Of a stretch of DNA of 64,000 nucleotides, positions 8,503 to 18,816 are shown one piece after another. Within the stretch, counting starts at the first letter, position 1; the number at the start of each line of letters is the position of its first letter. A model generated the notes under the pieces. That model saw nothing but the letters and a program-made list of their open reading frames with translations, was not told where the DNA came from and did not search any database. Made by a program: the position numbers and the translations under genes. Origin of the DNA: Methylococcaceae bacterium (GTDB lineage: Bacteria > Pseudomonadota > Gammaproteobacteria > Methylococcales > Methylomonadaceae); NCBI GenBank assembly GCA_016715325.1, contig JADKAL010000008.1, positions 112,163 to 176,162 of the forward strand, read 5' to 3'.

Positions 8503-9721
8503 TTAAAAAGCCAAATCGTTTACGCTCAATATTGCCAGTAGTATAGAAACGATGATACCCGCGATCATCAATCCTAACGTGATAATTAATGCGGGTTCGA
8601 GCAGCGCCAGCAAGCGGGTAATGGAGGTTCGTAGTTGTTTATCGTACATCATAGCAACGCGCATCAACATTTCTTCCAGCCGTCCGGTTTCTTCGCCCAT
8701 CTTGATCATTTGCATGGCCATTTTGGGGAAAATGCCTTTGTTATGCAACGCATCGTACATATGTTTGCCTTGCTTAAGTTGTTCTTCCGTTTCTTGTATA
8801 GCATCTGCCAGCACCAGATTGTCGACCGTTTCCCGTACGATCACCATGGCAGACAGTATGGAAACGCCATTGCCCAATAAAGTTCCCAAGGTACGGCTAA
8901 TATTTGCGGTTTCTTTATTGAGAATGATGGTTCCGGCGAGGGGAAGCTTTAAAAACAGGCGATCCCATACTTTTTTTCTGACCGGATCGGCTAGTTGATA
9001 TTTCATATAACTTGTCGCTAATAAAACCGCCCCAACCAATATCCACCAGTAGTTTTGTAACCAGTCCGCCAGTCCCACGACGATTTGCGTCGAAACCGGC
9101 AATTCCTTACCCGCGCTGGCAAACATTTCGGTGAATTGTGGAACCACAAACGTCAGCATAACGAACAACGAAGCTAACGACATGACCAGCAAGATAGCAG
9201 GGTAAATCAATGCAGTACTGACCGTGTCTTTCAATTCTTGCGAACGTTCAAGGTATTCGGCCAAGCGCGCAAGTACTTCGCCTAAATTGCCGCCCGCTTC
9301 GCCGGCACGGAGCATGTTCAAATAAAATTTGGAGAAAATACCGGTCTGTTTTTCAAGTGCATCGGCCAGGGACGAGCCGCCTTTGACTTTTTCCAGTACT
9401 TTGCTGATAAGTTTGCTTAAGCGTTCGTTATCGTCGGTTAGATCGATTAAAACCGATAACGACTTATCCAAAGGCAAGCCTGATTCCAGTAAGGTTGCCA
9501 GTTCGCCGGTAAACATGCCGATGTCTTTTTGCGACAATTTGTTTTGTTTTCCGCCTAAGCTTAATCCTAAAAATGATCTCCCAGTCGCTACCGTTACACT
9601 GACCGGGATATAACCTTCCGATTGCAGGCTGGAAATGAGGGATTTTTCATCGCTGGCGTCCCGGATAGCTTCTTCGGTTTCCCCCGAAGCTGTTGATCGC
9701 TTTATATTTGAATAAAGGCAT
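8503..9721 (-). CDS. gspF: Type II secretion inner-membrane protein GspF, broken by a one-base frameshift
   Basis: Polytopic platform protein that contacts GspE. The main frame (from 9537) encodes 344 residues with the repeated T2SSF domains (MFTGELATLLESGLPL; GNGVSILSAM) and three membrane helices. The first 60-odd residues are in another frame: the ATG at 9721 reads MPLFKYKAINSFG and then shifts at a run of five G (9681-9685). With four G the frame continues ETEEAIRDASDEKSLISSL and joins smoothly, giving 405 residues, the usual GspF length. It is either a sequencing indel or a real lesion. It lies 12 bases after gspE. Confidence 0.9.
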
Positions 9722-9733
9722 GATTTTTTCCGC

Positions 9734-11434
9734 TCAAGCCTCTGACGTCACGCGCATGACTTCTTCGATAGTGGTCGTGCCTTTGATGGCGCGGATCAAC
9801 CCGTTTTCAAACATGGTCGTCATGCCTTCTTCAATCGCTAGTTTTTGAATAGCACCGGCTTCTTCGTGCGCCATGATTAGTTTTCTAAGGGGATCGGTCA
9901 TTTGCAGGAATTCGATAATCGCCATTCGCCCCCGATAGCCCATGTCGCGGCAAGCTGCACAGCCGACGGGTTTGTAGAGGATAATGTCGCCTTCCGGAGC
10001 AAAACGGCGTAAACGAAGTTCGTCGATAACCTCGGGCGGCGCAGGATAGGGCGCTTTACAATCAGGGCAAAGTTTACGTACCAGCCGTTGCGCCAAAATA
10101 CCGTTTACGGTGGAGGTTAGCAGGTATTCTTCCAGTCCCATATCCAGCAGCCGGGTGACACCGCCTGCGGCATCGTTGGTATGCAGAGTTGATAATACCA
10201 AGTGACCGGTCAGGGCCGATTGTACTGCGATTCGTGCTGTTTCAAGGTCGCGCATCTCGCCGATCATGATGACATCAGGGTCTTGCCGGACGATGGATCG
10301 TAAAGCCGCCGCAAAGGTCAGCCCGATCTGGGGCTTAGCTTGGATTTGGTTAACGCCTTCCATTTGATATTCCACCGGATCTTCGACGGTGATGATCTTA
10401 CGTTCAGACGTGTTTAATACCTTCAGTGCAGCATACATCGAGGTCGATTTACCGCTTCCGGTAGGACCCGTAATTAAAATGATGCCGTGCGGCATGGCTA
10501 GGACGTCCAGGAATTGATCGAGATGTCGTCCCTCGAATCCCAGAGCTTGGAAGTCGAAAACCGTGTTTTCTTTGTCGAGTAAACGGATAACAACGCTTTC
10601 GCCGTACATGGTCGGAATGGTCGAAACCCGTAAATCCAGCTCTTTGCCCAGCATTTGGACTTTAATTCGACCGTCTTGCGGTAATCGGCGTTCAGCGATG
10701 TTTAATTTCGCCATGATCTTGATACGCGAAATCACAGCGGCGGTCGATTTAACCGATGGCGCATCGATTTCCTTCAAAACGCCGTCAACGCGTAACCTGA
10801 CTTTTAAAGATTGTTCGAAAGGTTCAATATGGATGTCCGAGGCGCGGGTTTCAATCGCCCTTTGCATGATGAGGTTTACCATCTTGATAACGGGGGCTTC
10901 GCTCGCCAGATCTTTTAAATGTTCCAGATCTTCTTCGCCGATGTCGTCTCCGCCGAGGTCTTCGATGGTTTTTTCCATTGCCGTACGGCCTTCGCCGTAT
11001 TGGACTTCGAGAGCGGCATCGATTTCCGACAGTAAACCCACTTTCGCGACGATATTTTTCCCTGTGATTAGTTTTAAGGAATCGATAACGAATTCGTCTT
11101 CCGGATCCATCATGGCAACCGTGATCGATTGTTCGTCTTGACCTAAACCGATCAGATGGTATTGCTTTAGAAAACGTAAGGATATGTTTTCCGGAAGTTG
11201 CGTTTCCAGTGGGTATAGTTCCGGTTTTACTTTCTCATACAAACCCGATTCTACGAATGCATCGGCGACATCGAGTTCCGAACATAAGCCGAGTTTAACC
11301 AGAAGTTGAGGCAGGCTTTCCGATACCGACGTTTTTTTTACCCGCTCGACTTTTTTAAGTTCCGAGGCAGACACTTTATCCCGCTGTTTTAGGATGCCGA
11401 GTAAGGCCTGATAAGGTTCAGCTTGTTGAGTCAT
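9734..11434 (-). CDS. gspE: Type II secretion ATPase GspE
   Basis: Cytoplasmic AAA-type ATPase powering pseudopilus assembly. The 566-residue protein has an N-terminal GspL-binding T2SSE_N domain (about 1-150) and a RecA-like domain with Walker A GPTGSGKST, the Asp box (ITVEDPVEYQ), Walker B (DPDVIMIGEMRD), the His box (LTGHLVLSTLHTND) and a four-cysteine zinc site (CPDC and CAAC about 35 residues apart). All catalytic motifs are intact. It is the first gsp gene, 24 bases after waaC, so it may be co-transcribed with the upstream LPS genes. Confidence 0.97.
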   Translation of the reverse strand: MTQQAEPYQALLGILKQRDKVSASELKKVERVKKTSVSESLPQLLVKLGLCSELDVADAFVESGLYEKVKPELYPLETQLPENISLRFLKQYHLIGLGQDEQSITVAMMDPEDEFVIDSLKLITGKNIVAKVGLLSEIDAALEVQYGEGRTAMEKTIEDLGGDDIGEEDLEHLKDLASEAPVIKMVNLIMQRAIETRASDIHIEPFEQSLKVRLRVDGVLKEIDAPSVKSTAAVISRIKIMAKLNIAERRLPQDGRIKVQMLGKELDLRVSTIPTMYGESVVIRLLDKENTVFDFQALGFEGRHLDQFLDVLAMPHGIILITGPTGSGKSTSMYAALKVLNTSERKIITVEDPVEYQMEGVNQIQAKPQIGLTFAAALRSIVRQDPDVIMIGEMRDLETARIAVQSALTGHLVLSTLHTNDAAGGVTRLLDMGLEEYLLTSTVNGILAQRLVRKLCPDCKAPYPAPPEVIDELRLRRFAPEGDIILYKPVGCAACRDMGYRGRMAIIEFLQMTDPLRKLIMAHEEAGAIQKLAIEEGMTTMFENGLIRAIKGTTTIEEVMRVTSEA

Positions 11435-11458
11435 TTAGGTTGCTGTTATTTAATAAAT

Positions 11459-12460
11459 TTAACGTTTTGATAACACAGATTCGGCTTGATAGATAACGGT
11501 ATGTTCGTCAATATCCCTTATTGAATAATCTTCCTTATCGAGCTTGTAGGGGTTAACCGTGGAATGCGATTTTATCACCTTGTTAATATCCGTTTGATAT
11601 ACCCTGCTGACGGGAGTTGGCCCGAAAATTGTAATCGACGGCCTATTTAACGCCCAAGCCATGTGGGTTGGGCCGGTGTCGTTACCGATCACCAAATCGG
11701 CGCGTCCGATTACTGATTTTAAATCATTCATATCCATTTTCGGCAATATCTTAATATTAGCACATTGCTTTGCCATCCATTCCGCTTTGGTCTTTTCTTG
11801 CTCATTGCCCCACGAAATAAGGCAATTTTCTTGCAATGCTAGTGCGATGTTCACGAACTTTTCAGCTGGATAGTTCCTGCTTTCCCAGGTCGATCCGATG
11901 ACCATTACTACCGTTTTGCGGTTTTCCGGAAAATAACTATCAAGCTTTGGATTTGCATTTTGCCAGTATAAAAAGGGCTTTTTTTCATAGATATCCAAGC
12001 CTTTAATTTTAATATCCAACGGTTTGGACAGTACTATCGCATTACGGTCTATCGTATTTTCATCATAAGCACATTCGACTGTTACATCGTAAAACCAGGA
12101 GGCGACCGATTCACGGATAGAATTTTTATTAAATCCGGCAACATTTTTGCCTAAAAATCGGGCTGTAATAGCGGACTTTATTAATCCTTGCGCATCGATT
12201 ACAAGATCGTATCCATTTTCGGCATATCGACGGACTTTCCGTATTTCATGGAAAATGCCGAGTTTATTTTTTTTCAATCCTTTAAGATCGACAGTTAGAA
12301 TCTGCGAAATATCGGGATTATATTGCAAAACACCGGCAAATCGCTCTTCAACAACCCAGTCGATTTCAATATCGGGACGTTGTTTCTTGATAAATTGCAG
12401 GGCAACCATCGCATGAACAATATCGCCTAAGGCTGACAGCTTTACGATGGCTATGCGCAT
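11459..12460 (-). CDS. waaC: Lipopolysaccharide heptosyltransferase I
   Basis: Glycosyltransferase family 9 enzyme adding the first L-glycero-D-manno-heptose to Kdo2-lipid A at the inner membrane. The 333-residue protein begins MRIAIVKLSALGDIVHAM, the family hallmark with the catalytic Asp, followed by DWVVEERFAGV and C-terminal GNDTGPTHMAWAL and FGPTP, which bind the ADP-heptose donor. It sits 7 bases after waaF, giving adjacent steps in core assembly. Confidence 0.94.
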   Translation of the reverse strand: MRIAIVKLSALGDIVHAMVALQFIKKQRPDIEIDWVVEERFAGVLQYNPDISQILTVDLKGLKKNKLGIFHEIRKVRRYAENGYDLVIDAQGLIKSAITARFLGKNVAGFNKNSIRESVASWFYDVTVECAYDENTIDRNAIVLSKPLDIKIKGLDIYEKKPFLYWQNANPKLDSYFPENRKTVVMVIGSTWESRNYPAEKFVNIALALQENCLISWGNEQEKTKAEWMAKQCANIKILPKMDMNDLKSVIGRADLVIGNDTGPTHMAWALNRPSITIFGPTPVSRVYQTDINKVIKSHSTVNPYKLDKEDYSIRDIDEHTVIYQAESVLSKR

Positions 12461-12467
12461 TGATTCG

Positions 12468-13496
12468 TTAATCGCCGATAAGTTCCATAATCCGTTCCGG
12501 CTTTATTCCGGTTAGACATTTTGTATGCTCGGGATGAGCGACTGGATACAGCGGGCAGATGCGTTTTCGGCAAGGCGAACAAGGCAAATTCAGCGATACC
12601 GATGTTGCAGAGGCGCATAAAGGCGGTGCAAATTCAGGTGGAGTCGAACCGTACAGGGCGATGACTTTTTTATTTAGGGCGGCAGCTAGGTGCATTAGCC
12701 CTGAATCGTTGGCGACTACTGTATTGGATAGCGACATCAAATCGATTGCTTCGATTAAAGTTGTCTGACCGACAAAGTTTCGGCATTGGTTATTGGTAAG
12801 CTGCACGATTGTTTCCGCCGATTCTTTATCTTTCTCGGAACCTAAAAGCCACACTTGCCAGCCTTGTTCGATTTTAGCTTTAGCGACTTCGGCAAAATGT
12901 TCGGCAGGCCAGCGTTTGGACGGGCCGAATTCTGCGCCGGGGCATAAGGCCAAAATTTTTCCGTCCGCCGAAATGTTGAATTTTTCGATAACAGCCCTTT
13001 GTCCGTCGGTGCTTGTTATGAGCGAGGGTTGCGTGAAAGCAGGCGGTTGCGGACTGGAAACGGGTAAGCCAAGCGCGACAAAGCGCTGCACCGTCATAGT
13101 CAAGGCTTGTTTATCCAACGTTCTCGCATCATTCAATAAACCCCAGCGGCATTCGCCGATAAAGCCGGTTCGCTTGGGGATACCCGCAAAGAAAGGAATG
13201 AGGGCGGATTTCCAGGAATTCGGTAATACAATGGCTTGATCGTATCGTTCTGACCGAAGCGGCTTTCCTAACCTAAAGCGAGCTAAAAGCCCGAATTCGC
13301 CATGCTTCAAGGACATGGGAATGCCTTTCAACACTTCCGGCATCCGTTCCAACAAAGGCAACGACCACGGGGGCGCCAGCACATCGATTTGGCAATCGGG
13401 AAAAGAAACTTTCAAGGACATGAACAGGCTTTGCGCCATAACCATGTCCCCGACCCAAGACGGCCCGACAACCAGGATTTTTGCCGGATTGCTCAA
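12468..13496 (-). CDS. waaF: Lipopolysaccharide heptosyltransferase II
   Basis: Adds the second heptose of the inner core. The 342-residue GT9 protein has KILVVGPSWVGDMVMAQSL at the N-terminus, KRTGFIGECRWGLLND in the middle, CPGAEFGPSKRWP and VANDSGLMHLAAAL, with FAPPL...CSPC...CPLYP...H...CL near the end, typical of WaaF. The start is a TTG one base after the ilvE stop, with no clear ribosome-binding site; an in-frame stop lies just upstream, so translational coupling to ilvE is likely. Confidence 0.94.
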   Translation of the reverse strand: MSNPAKILVVGPSWVGDMVMAQSLFMSLKVSFPDCQIDVLAPPWSLPLLERMPEVLKGIPMSLKHGEFGLLARFRLGKPLRSERYDQAIVLPNSWKSALIPFFAGIPKRTGFIGECRWGLLNDARTLDKQALTMTVQRFVALGLPVSSPQPPAFTQPSLITSTDGQRAVIEKFNISADGKILALCPGAEFGPSKRWPAEHFAEVAKAKIEQGWQVWLLGSEKDKESAETIVQLTNNQCRNFVGQTTLIEAIDLMSLSNTVVANDSGLMHLAAALNKKVIALYGSTPPEFAPPLCASATSVSLNLPCSPCRKRICPLYPVAHPEHTKCLTGIKPERIMELIGD

Positions 13497-13497
13497 A

Positions 13498-14427
13498 TTA
13501 CGGGTTTACGTGGGTTAACCATTCGGCATGATCTGCACGGCGACCTTGTACGTAATCGAAATATAAGGCTTGTAATTTTTCGGTAATCGGGCCGCGACCG
13601 CCGTTGCCGATTTTGCGTCCGTCGTATTCGCGGATAGGGGTGACTTCGGCGGCAGAACCGGTAAAGAACGCTTCATCGGCTACATAAACTTCATCGCGGG
13701 TAAGCCGTTTAATCTCGACCGATAAACCTTGTTCGGCAGCAATCGTCATTAAAGTATCGCGTGTGATGCCTTCCAAAGCCGACGTGGTTTCGGGTGTGTA
13801 CAGCTTGCCGTTACGGACGATGAACAGGTTTTCACCACTGCCTTCCGCGCAAAAACCTTCATGATCCAACAGCAAAGCTTCATCGTAACCGGTCGATAAG
13901 GCTTCTTGCAATGCTAATATGGAATTGATGTAATTGCCATTTGCTTTAGCTTTACACATTGTACTGTTGACGTGGTTGCGGGTATACGATGAGGTGCGGA
14001 TGCGGATGCCTTTTTCCATGTTTTCAGCCCCTAAATAGGCTCCCCATGTCCAGGCGGCTACCATGACATGGACTTTCAGATTGTCGGCGCGCAATCCCAT
14101 GCCTTCGGAACCGTAAAAGCACATGGTGCGGATATAAGCGCTGTCCAGTTTATTTTTGCTAATCGCATCACGTTGCGCTTGGTCGATTTCGTCCTTGCTG
14201 AACGGCATCGGCATATTCATGATATGGGCTGAACGGAAAAGCCGGTCGGTATGTTCCCGCATTTTGAAAATGGCAGGGCCTTTATCGGTATGATAGGCGC
14301 GAAGCCCTTCAAATACGCCGCAACCGTAATGCAGGGTATGGGTCAAGACATGGACTTTGGCTTCCCGCCAGTCAACCCACTGTCCATCCAGCCAAATAAA
14401 GCCGTCTCTATTGTCCATCGTCATCAT
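13498..14427 (-). CDS. ilvE: Branched-chain amino acid aminotransferase
   Basis: Pyridoxal-phosphate fold-type IV transaminase for the last step of Val, Ile and Leu synthesis. The 309-residue protein has HTLHYGCGVFEGLRAY, YIRTMCFYGSEGMGL, the PLP lysine in KAKANGNYINSILA, the glutamate motif EGSGENLFIV and DEAFFTGSAAEVTPI. The order glnE-ilvE-waaF-waaC is shared with pseudomonads. Two further in-frame ATGs lie within the first four codons, so the start is uncertain by a few residues. Confidence 0.96.
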   Translation of the reverse strand: MMTMDNRDGFIWLDGQWVDWREAKVHVLTHTLHYGCGVFEGLRAYHTDKGPAIFKMREHTDRLFRSAHIMNMPMPFSKDEIDQAQRDAISKNKLDSAYIRTMCFYGSEGMGLRADNLKVHVMVAAWTWGAYLGAENMEKGIRIRTSSYTRNHVNSTMCKAKANGNYINSILALQEALSTGYDEALLLDHEGFCAEGSGENLFIVRNGKLYTPETTSALEGITRDTLMTIAAEQGLSVEIKRLTRDEVYVADEAFFTGSAAEVTPIREYDGRKIGNGGRGPITEKLQALYFDYVQGRRADHAEWLTHVNP

Positions 14428-14459
14428 TTTTTCACCAACACCTAATATTAAAGATTATT

Positions 14460-17339
14460 TCAATTATCCGTCGTTTGCATCACTCTTTGCCAAATAGCTT
14501 CGACCTGCTTTTTCATTTCCTCGACCCCACTCTCATCGATGAGTGCCTTATCGCCCTGCAACACTTGTTTGTGACCGGTATCGCGATAGGTACAATAAGC
14601 GGTTTTCAGCGTTTGTGCTTCAATCTGAGAAATAAAGCCCTGGTCGGCCAAACCTTCAAGCAGTCTAACGTTATCGGTATATGTTGTTAACGTTTCATAT
14701 TGAGCAGAGCAAGCCAGAACCCCGAATTGTACTATAAACTCAATGTCGGCAATACCGCCTTTGCTCTGTTTTAAATCAAATTTGTTGACTTCCTTGGTGT
14801 CGAGAGCGGTTCGCATTTTTTCCCGCATCTCGCGAACTTCGGTTTTGAGTTTTTCAGTGTCTCTGGATAGGCTCAAAATTCGATGGCGAATCCCTTCATA
14901 TAAACCCTTGATCCCTTGATCGCCTGTTATAAAACGACCTCGAACCAGGGCTTGATGCTCCCAGGTCCACGCTTGATTTTTAAGATAATCTTCGTAGATG
15001 CCGATATGCGTCACCAATAATCCGGAATCTCCGCTCGGCCGCAAGCGCATATCCACTTCATACAATACGCCCGATAGCAGCTTAGTATCGAGAATATGCC
15101 TTATCTTCAAGCCTAAGCGTCCGTAAAATTGCGCGCAGGACAAAGGCTTTTCGCCGTTCGTCATGGCATTGCCGTCCGGGCAGTCGTACAGGAAAACGAG
15201 ATCGAGATCGGAACCGTATCCCAGTTCGATTCCGCCCAATTTACCGAAGCCGATGATGCCGAAATTGATGGATTCGTAACTTGTGCCGGGCGGCAGGCCG
15301 TGTTTTTCGGTCAACATCAGCCACGTGCGTTCTACAACCTTGTCAACGATACTTTCGGCAATGTAGGTTAAATAATCGCTGACGACCATGAGCGGGATTG
15401 CTCCCATGATGTCGGCTGCAGCGACGCGCAACACATTCAGGTGTTTAAACTGCCGCAGCACAATCATCAATTGCTCTAAGTCCTCAATCTCAATGTTTTT
15501 AATCAGGTCGTTTAATTGTTTATTGAGGTCGTTTCGTTTCAGCGGTTCGTATAACCGGCGCGTATCCAGCAATTCATCGAACAAGATGGGGTATAAGGCC
15601 AGATAATCGCAAATCCATGAACTGGCGGATGCCAGCCGGATCAACTGGTTGAGGGCATCCGGATTTTCCGCTAAGAGCGAGAGATAAACATTCCTGCCTG
15701 CAACCGCTTCAAATAATTTGACTAACCTCAACAGTGTTTCGTCCGGGTTGTCGGCTACTTGCACGGATTCGAGCAATTGCGGCATTAAGCGATCGATAAC
15801 ACCGGCGCCTTTGGTCGTCATGCGTCTTAATGCGGCGGATGTTTTAAAGTTTTTCAGAGCGATCAAGGTTTCGCCGGTGTTTTGAAAACCGTATTCAGCC
15901 AAACTTTCGCATAGCTCGTTATCGTCACCAGTTAACGCCCAAATTTTTTGGCTCAGCTTATCCATTTCGGCTTGTTTCGATACCGCAAAAACCTGGTCGA
16001 ACGCCGCATGTACACTTGTTCTGACTTTATCCAGTTCGGCTTTAAAACCATCCCAGCCGCTACAGCTCATTGAATAAGCCAGAATCCGTCTGGCGTTATC
16101 CGATGTCGGCAGGTCGTGGCATTGTCTATCCTGGTATTGCTGGATATGGTTTTCTACTCGGCGCAAAAACCGATAAGACTCACTGAGTTGTTCGGCATCG
16201 GCCGGCGGCAGCAGGTTTAAGTTTCCTAAAATACCGAGAACGTCAAGAATCCCGCGTGTTTGCAAGGCTTTTTCGGTTCCTCCGCGAATTAACTGGAAGG
16301 CTTGACCGATGAATTCAATCTCGCGAATGCCGCCAGGTCCCAGTTTGACGTTTTCCATGCGGTCTTTGCGCTTTAATTCCTGGGTGATTTGCGCTTTCAA
16401 GGACCGCAATTCCTCGAATGCGCCGTAATCGAGATAGCGGCGGTAGACGAACGGTTTAAGCATCGCCATTAGTTGCTCGCCGGTTTTGAAGTCGCCCGCG
16501 ACTTGCCGCGCTTTAATCATGGCGTAACGTTCCCATTCGCGCGCCTGGGTTAGATAGTAGCTTTCCATGCCGTCGAAAGACATAATCACCGCGCCGCTGT
16601 CGCCGAACGGGCGAAGGCGAATGTCGGTGCGGAACACAAAACCGTCTACGGTGATGTCGTCCAAAACCTTGACCAGCTTTTGGCAGAGCCGGGTAAAGAA
16701 TTCGCTGTAACTGGTTTCTTTTCGATCCGGTAAAGTCCCTTCTTCGGGAAAGGCGAATATCAGGTCAATGTCAGACGAATAATTCAGTTCATAAGCGCCC
16801 AACTTACCCATGCCCAACACCACAATTTGTTGCGGGCTGCCGTCGGAAAGTAAGGGCGTGCCGCGCAGCTCGCAGGCTTGCCGGTATAGAAACTCGAGCG
16901 CGAACTGAATGCAGCCGTCGGCCAGCAGCGATAAGTCCATCAAGGTTTCACTTAATTCTGCCCAACCGGCTAAATCTCGCCAAGCGATTCTTACCATTTC
17001 CCGGCGGCGCAATTGACGCAGTTGAGTCATCAATTCCGTTTCGTCGGCAATCGCCAGCGATGCCAGTTTGTTTTGATAAGCTTGCTTGTCATATCGGCTT
17101 TCCAAATCGCCCGAATCGATTAAATCGATCAATAATTCCGGTTTACGGGTACAGCTTTCGGCAACAAATTCGCTACAGCACCAAACTTTCGGGAAAGATT
17201 GGCGTAATGATTCGTTAAAGTTAACGTTAAATTGCTGCGTTTTCACCTGATTTATCCAATGATTCAGGCCGGATTTAACACCGTCGGATAGTTCCTCGGG
17301 TAAAGCGGGCAGATACGGCTCGAAATTAAACTTTGTCAT
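14460..17339 (-). CDS. glnE: Bifunctional glutamine synthetase adenylyltransferase/deadenylase
   Basis: Controls glutamine synthetase activity in response to PII. It has two nucleotidyltransferase domains: an N-terminal adenylyl-removase with LGMGKLGAYELNYSSDIDLIF and a C-terminal adenylyl-transferase with GFGKLGGIELGYGSDLDLVF, each with the GS...D-D metal motif, joined by helical regions (LGPGGIREIEFIGQAFQL; KGGIADIEFIVQF). The ATG at 17339 (MTKFNFEPYLPALP) is preferred over one 45 bases upstream. At 959 residues the length is normal. It heads the minus-strand block. Confidence 0.95.
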   Translation of the reverse strand: MTKFNFEPYLPALPEELSDGVKSGLNHWINQVKTQQFNVNFNESLRQSFPKVWCCSEFVAESCTRKPELLIDLIDSGDLESRYDKQAYQNKLASLAIADETELMTQLRQLRRREMVRIAWRDLAGWAELSETLMDLSLLADGCIQFALEFLYRQACELRGTPLLSDGSPQQIVVLGMGKLGAYELNYSSDIDLIFAFPEEGTLPDRKETSYSEFFTRLCQKLVKVLDDITVDGFVFRTDIRLRPFGDSGAVIMSFDGMESYYLTQAREWERYAMIKARQVAGDFKTGEQLMAMLKPFVYRRYLDYGAFEELRSLKAQITQELKRKDRMENVKLGPGGIREIEFIGQAFQLIRGGTEKALQTRGILDVLGILGNLNLLPPADAEQLSESYRFLRRVENHIQQYQDRQCHDLPTSDNARRILAYSMSCSGWDGFKAELDKVRTSVHAAFDQVFAVSKQAEMDKLSQKIWALTGDDNELCESLAEYGFQNTGETLIALKNFKTSAALRRMTTKGAGVIDRLMPQLLESVQVADNPDETLLRLVKLFEAVAGRNVYLSLLAENPDALNQLIRLASASSWICDYLALYPILFDELLDTRRLYEPLKRNDLNKQLNDLIKNIEIEDLEQLMIVLRQFKHLNVLRVAAADIMGAIPLMVVSDYLTYIAESIVDKVVERTWLMLTEKHGLPPGTSYESINFGIIGFGKLGGIELGYGSDLDLVFLYDCPDGNAMTNGEKPLSCAQFYGRLGLKIRHILDTKLLSGVLYEVDMRLRPSGDSGLLVTHIGIYEDYLKNQAWTWEHQALVRGRFITGDQGIKGLYEGIRHRILSLSRDTEKLKTEVREMREKMRTALDTKEVNKFDLKQSKGGIADIEFIVQFGVLACSAQYETLTTYTDNVRLLEGLADQGFISQIEAQTLKTAYCTYRDTGHKQVLQGDKALIDESGVEEMKKQVEAIWQRVMQTTDN

Positions 17340-17729
17340 AGCTGATATCGGAGTAAGGTTTCTAAAGTTTTTTATGACCAGCAAAATCGGCGAATAGAGA
17401 AGCCGAAAATGGCTTTTAAAAAATCGGATTATTTTAAGGGTATCGAGAAAAAAGAAACAAATAAGCCCTTACAAAAGAATTTGTCGACAAAAATAAAAAT
17501 CCGGCTAACAGATGCTCTATAGGTAAATATACTAATTGTTAGAAAGGACTATTTTCAATAATCTTATCAACCTATCGGTTTTTTTAACTCATATTAATTA
17601 GATGAACTCGATTATATGGAAATATTTAAGATGAAAAAGCTGAAGTATGACGATTCAATTTACGGCGAAAATAATTTCGACTGCAATATTTAATATAAAT
17701 ATTAAGCACTTACACCTAGTATACAAATT
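17340..17729. other. AT-rich divergent intergenic region
   Basis: About 390 bases between divergently transcribed glnE and the diguanylate cyclase. It is strongly AT-rich, with TTAATATAAATATTAA-like stretches just before the cyclase gene, and must carry both promoters. No RNA gene, repeat or convincing short gene is seen. Confidence 0.5.
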
Positions 17730-18653
17730 ATGAAAGTACTTGTAGTAGACACGGATCAAATAAGCCGAATGGTTGTCGAGCAATGTGTTTCCGTTTTAGG
17801 GCACGAAACACTTCATGCTGATAACGGTAAGCATGGACTCGCCTATGCGAAAGACAACAATGTCGATTTGATTTTTATGGACGAAGAAATGTCGGATATT
17901 AACGCGCCGGTGGCCACAAAAGTCCTTAGAACGATTAAAAACGACGATTGGATTCCTATCGTTTATCTCACAAATCGAACGGAAGCCGATTTTTACCGCA
18001 ACGGTATGCTGGCCGGGGCGGATGCTTACTTACAGAAACCGTTAAATCCTTCGTATTTGCAGTTGCAAATAACGGCGATGGAGCGAATTTCCATCATGCG
18101 CAAAAAGTTGCTGGCGCAAGAAGCCTTAGTAAAAGCGAATAATTATTTGATCAGACTAGCCATGATCGATCAAATTACCGGTCTCGGCAATCGTAGAAAT
18201 TTTGAAAAGATGTTGTTCCGTGAATTCAATTTAGCGAAGCGCGAAAAAACAACGCTAGCCTTGCTCATGTGCGATCTTGATCTATTCAAAGCGTATAACG
18301 ACACCTACGGTCACCAAGAAGGCGATAGCTGTCTTAAGCATATTGCCGAGGCGATTACCGAAACCATAACGCGTCCGGCCGATCTTGCGTGTCGTTTCGG
18401 CGGGGATGAGTTTGCCGTTATTCTACCCAGAACGGATTTAATCGGCAGTCTTAGGATTGCCGAAAAGATAAGGCAAGCGGTTTACAATAAAGATATTCTG
18501 ATTAACGATTCTAAAGATCATCGAGTGACTTTAAGCGTCGGTTTGGCGCATTTCAGCGGGCAATACAAGAATCAGGATGAATTAATTAAAGCCGCAGATA
18601 CGGCGCTGTATAAGGCTAAAAAGAAAGGTCGCAACCGGATCGAAAAAGCGTAG
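17730..18653 (+). CDS. Response regulator with GGDEF output (diguanylate cyclase)
   Basis: Predicted c-di-GMP synthase. The 307-residue protein has a receiver domain (1-120) with the acidic pair VDTD, phospho-acceptor Asp in FMDEE, a Thr switch (VYLTNR) and Lys in LQKP, then a short helical linker and a GGDEF domain with MIDQITGLGNRRNFE, CDLDLFKAYNDTYGH and the intact active site RFGGDEF. RPAD four residues earlier is a complete RxxD inhibitory site, so product feedback is expected. No partner histidine kinase is adjacent. It is monocistronic with an AT-rich promoter region. Confidence 0.93.
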   Translation: MKVLVVDTDQISRMVVEQCVSVLGHETLHADNGKHGLAYAKDNNVDLIFMDEEMSDINAPVATKVLRTIKNDDWIPIVYLTNRTEADFYRNGMLAGADAYLQKPLNPSYLQLQITAMERISIMRKKLLAQEALVKANNYLIRLAMIDQITGLGNRRNFEKMLFREFNLAKREKTTLALLMCDLDLFKAYNDTYGHQEGDSCLKHIAEAITETITRPADLACRFGGDEFAVILPRTDLIGSLRIAEKIRQAVYNKDILINDSKDHRVTLSVGLAHFSGQYKNQDELIKAADTALYKAKKKGRNRIEKA

Positions 18654-18816
18654 CGTTTAAATTAACTTGACGACGTGAAGTTTTGGTTTCTTTCGTTTAG
18701 TTGAAAAACTTTTAACCTTAGATGCAAAGATTATCCGGTAGCCTCTATTTCTTAAAATACTTAGCGCATATTCAATCAGCGTGGTTTATTGGGTAAGGTG
18801 TCCTATAAATGAGGTA

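Noticed and set aside
10563..11141. Plus-strand open frame of 192 codons
   Set aside because: It is exactly antisense to gspE, whose motifs are intact; the translation is Ser/Ile-rich and has no recognisable domain.
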